Part shown: positions 63,811-64,000 of the stretch, one piece after another | How positions within the stretch are numbered: position 1 is the first letter of the stretch | How the letters are laid out: the number at the start of each line of letters is the position of its first letter | Source: Ensifer sp. PDNC004 | GTDB lineage: Bacteria; Pseudomonadota; Alphaproteobacteria; Rhizobiales; Rhizobiaceae | Direction: 5' to 3' | Assembly (NCBI RefSeq): GCF_016919405.1 | Contig: NZ_CP070353.1 | Location: forward strand, 1,674,001-1,738,000 | DNA length: 64,000 nt | Notes under the pieces: model-generated | Seen by the model: only the letters and a program-made list of their open reading frames with translations | Told to the model about the DNA's origin: nothing | Database searches by the model: none | Made by a program: the position numbers and the translations under genes

Positions 63811-64000
63811 CATGCGCGCAAACGACCGACCGAGCAGCTTTTCGCCGGCGCCTTCAATGGGTGTTTTGAAATGGCCCGAGCCTACGCCGCCCGTTTCTCC
63901 CGGGCACCGGCGCCGGGGTCGGCCACCTCTTGGTTCCATGGACGTTCAACCGAAGATGAACGCCAGATGAACGGACATCTCAGCATCAATTCAGTTTGGG

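Overview
The window is ordinary chromosomal DNA of a Rhizobiaceae alphaproteobacterium, most likely Sinorhizobium/Ensifer. It is GC-rich and densely coded. The evidence is the gene content and order: lpsL-rkpK, a PhoX-type phosphatase, nadABC with a distant NadQ-type regulator, rpoZ-rsh, the acpS-lepB-rnc-era block, BA14K and porin genes, and RIME-like intergenic repeats. I see no prophage, transposase, CRISPR array or secretion island. The species call is inference from synteny, not from a search.

Layout. 0.1-7.2 kb runs leftward: cysS, then a tight set of a VOC protein, three tandem GFA-domain genes, a proline iminopeptidase and cimA, then rarD. 7.2-14.3 kb runs mostly rightward: a 47-aa small protein, a divergent SRAP/Nudix pair, exported hypotheticals, and a compact ygfZ-like, HD hydrolase, tyrosine phosphatase, nadQ string. 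14.3-18.1 kb is the leftward nadABC operon, with a near-perfect palindrome at its promoter that is the obvious NadQ target. 18.2-26 kb holds an MFS transporter, a divergent AraC regulator/PhyH dioxygenase pair, a MOSC protein, an HD hydrolase and a large DUF2339 membrane protein. 26.1-31.8 kb holds phoX with a Pho box, a 56-bp tandem repeat, a thioesterase, recO, an L,D-transpeptidase and small enzymes. 31.8-42.1 kb holds an ArsR/SRPBCC divergent pair, the surface-sugar genes lpsL and rkpK, tex, a cyclopropane synthase, a glutathionyl-hydroquinone-reductase-like protein, a glycerophosphodiesterase and an ArsC-family protein. 42.1-49 kb is the leftward rpoZ, rsh, DUF3563, DUF2062, acpS, lepB, rnc, era block. 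49.5-57.6 kb holds an NYN-domain protein, smpB-dapA, a lytic transglycosylase, a BA14K protein, a frameshifted hydrolase, a porin and tRNA-Ser(GCU). 57.8-63.7 kb holds a caspase/Sel1/peptidoglycan-binding protein, two PilZ-type proteins, an aminotransferase, a one-repeat Sel1 protein and a DUF2147 protein.

How they work together. The nad genes and NadQ form a self-contained NAD supply circuit. The rpoZ-rsh-rnc-era-smpB genes serve transcription, the stringent response and RNA quality control. lpsL/rkpK feed UDP-uronic acids to surface polysaccharides. Several envelope genes (transglycosylase, L,D-transpeptidase, porin, cyclopropane synthase, BA14K) point to cell-wall maintenance.

The observations most worth a second look are a one-base frameshift at a run of seven C in an alpha/beta hydrolase gene, the secreted caspase-like multidomain protein, the triplicated GFA operon, a RIME-like element filling the leader of rsh, and the nad operator. 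I do not see a convincing wholly undescribed multi-gene system.
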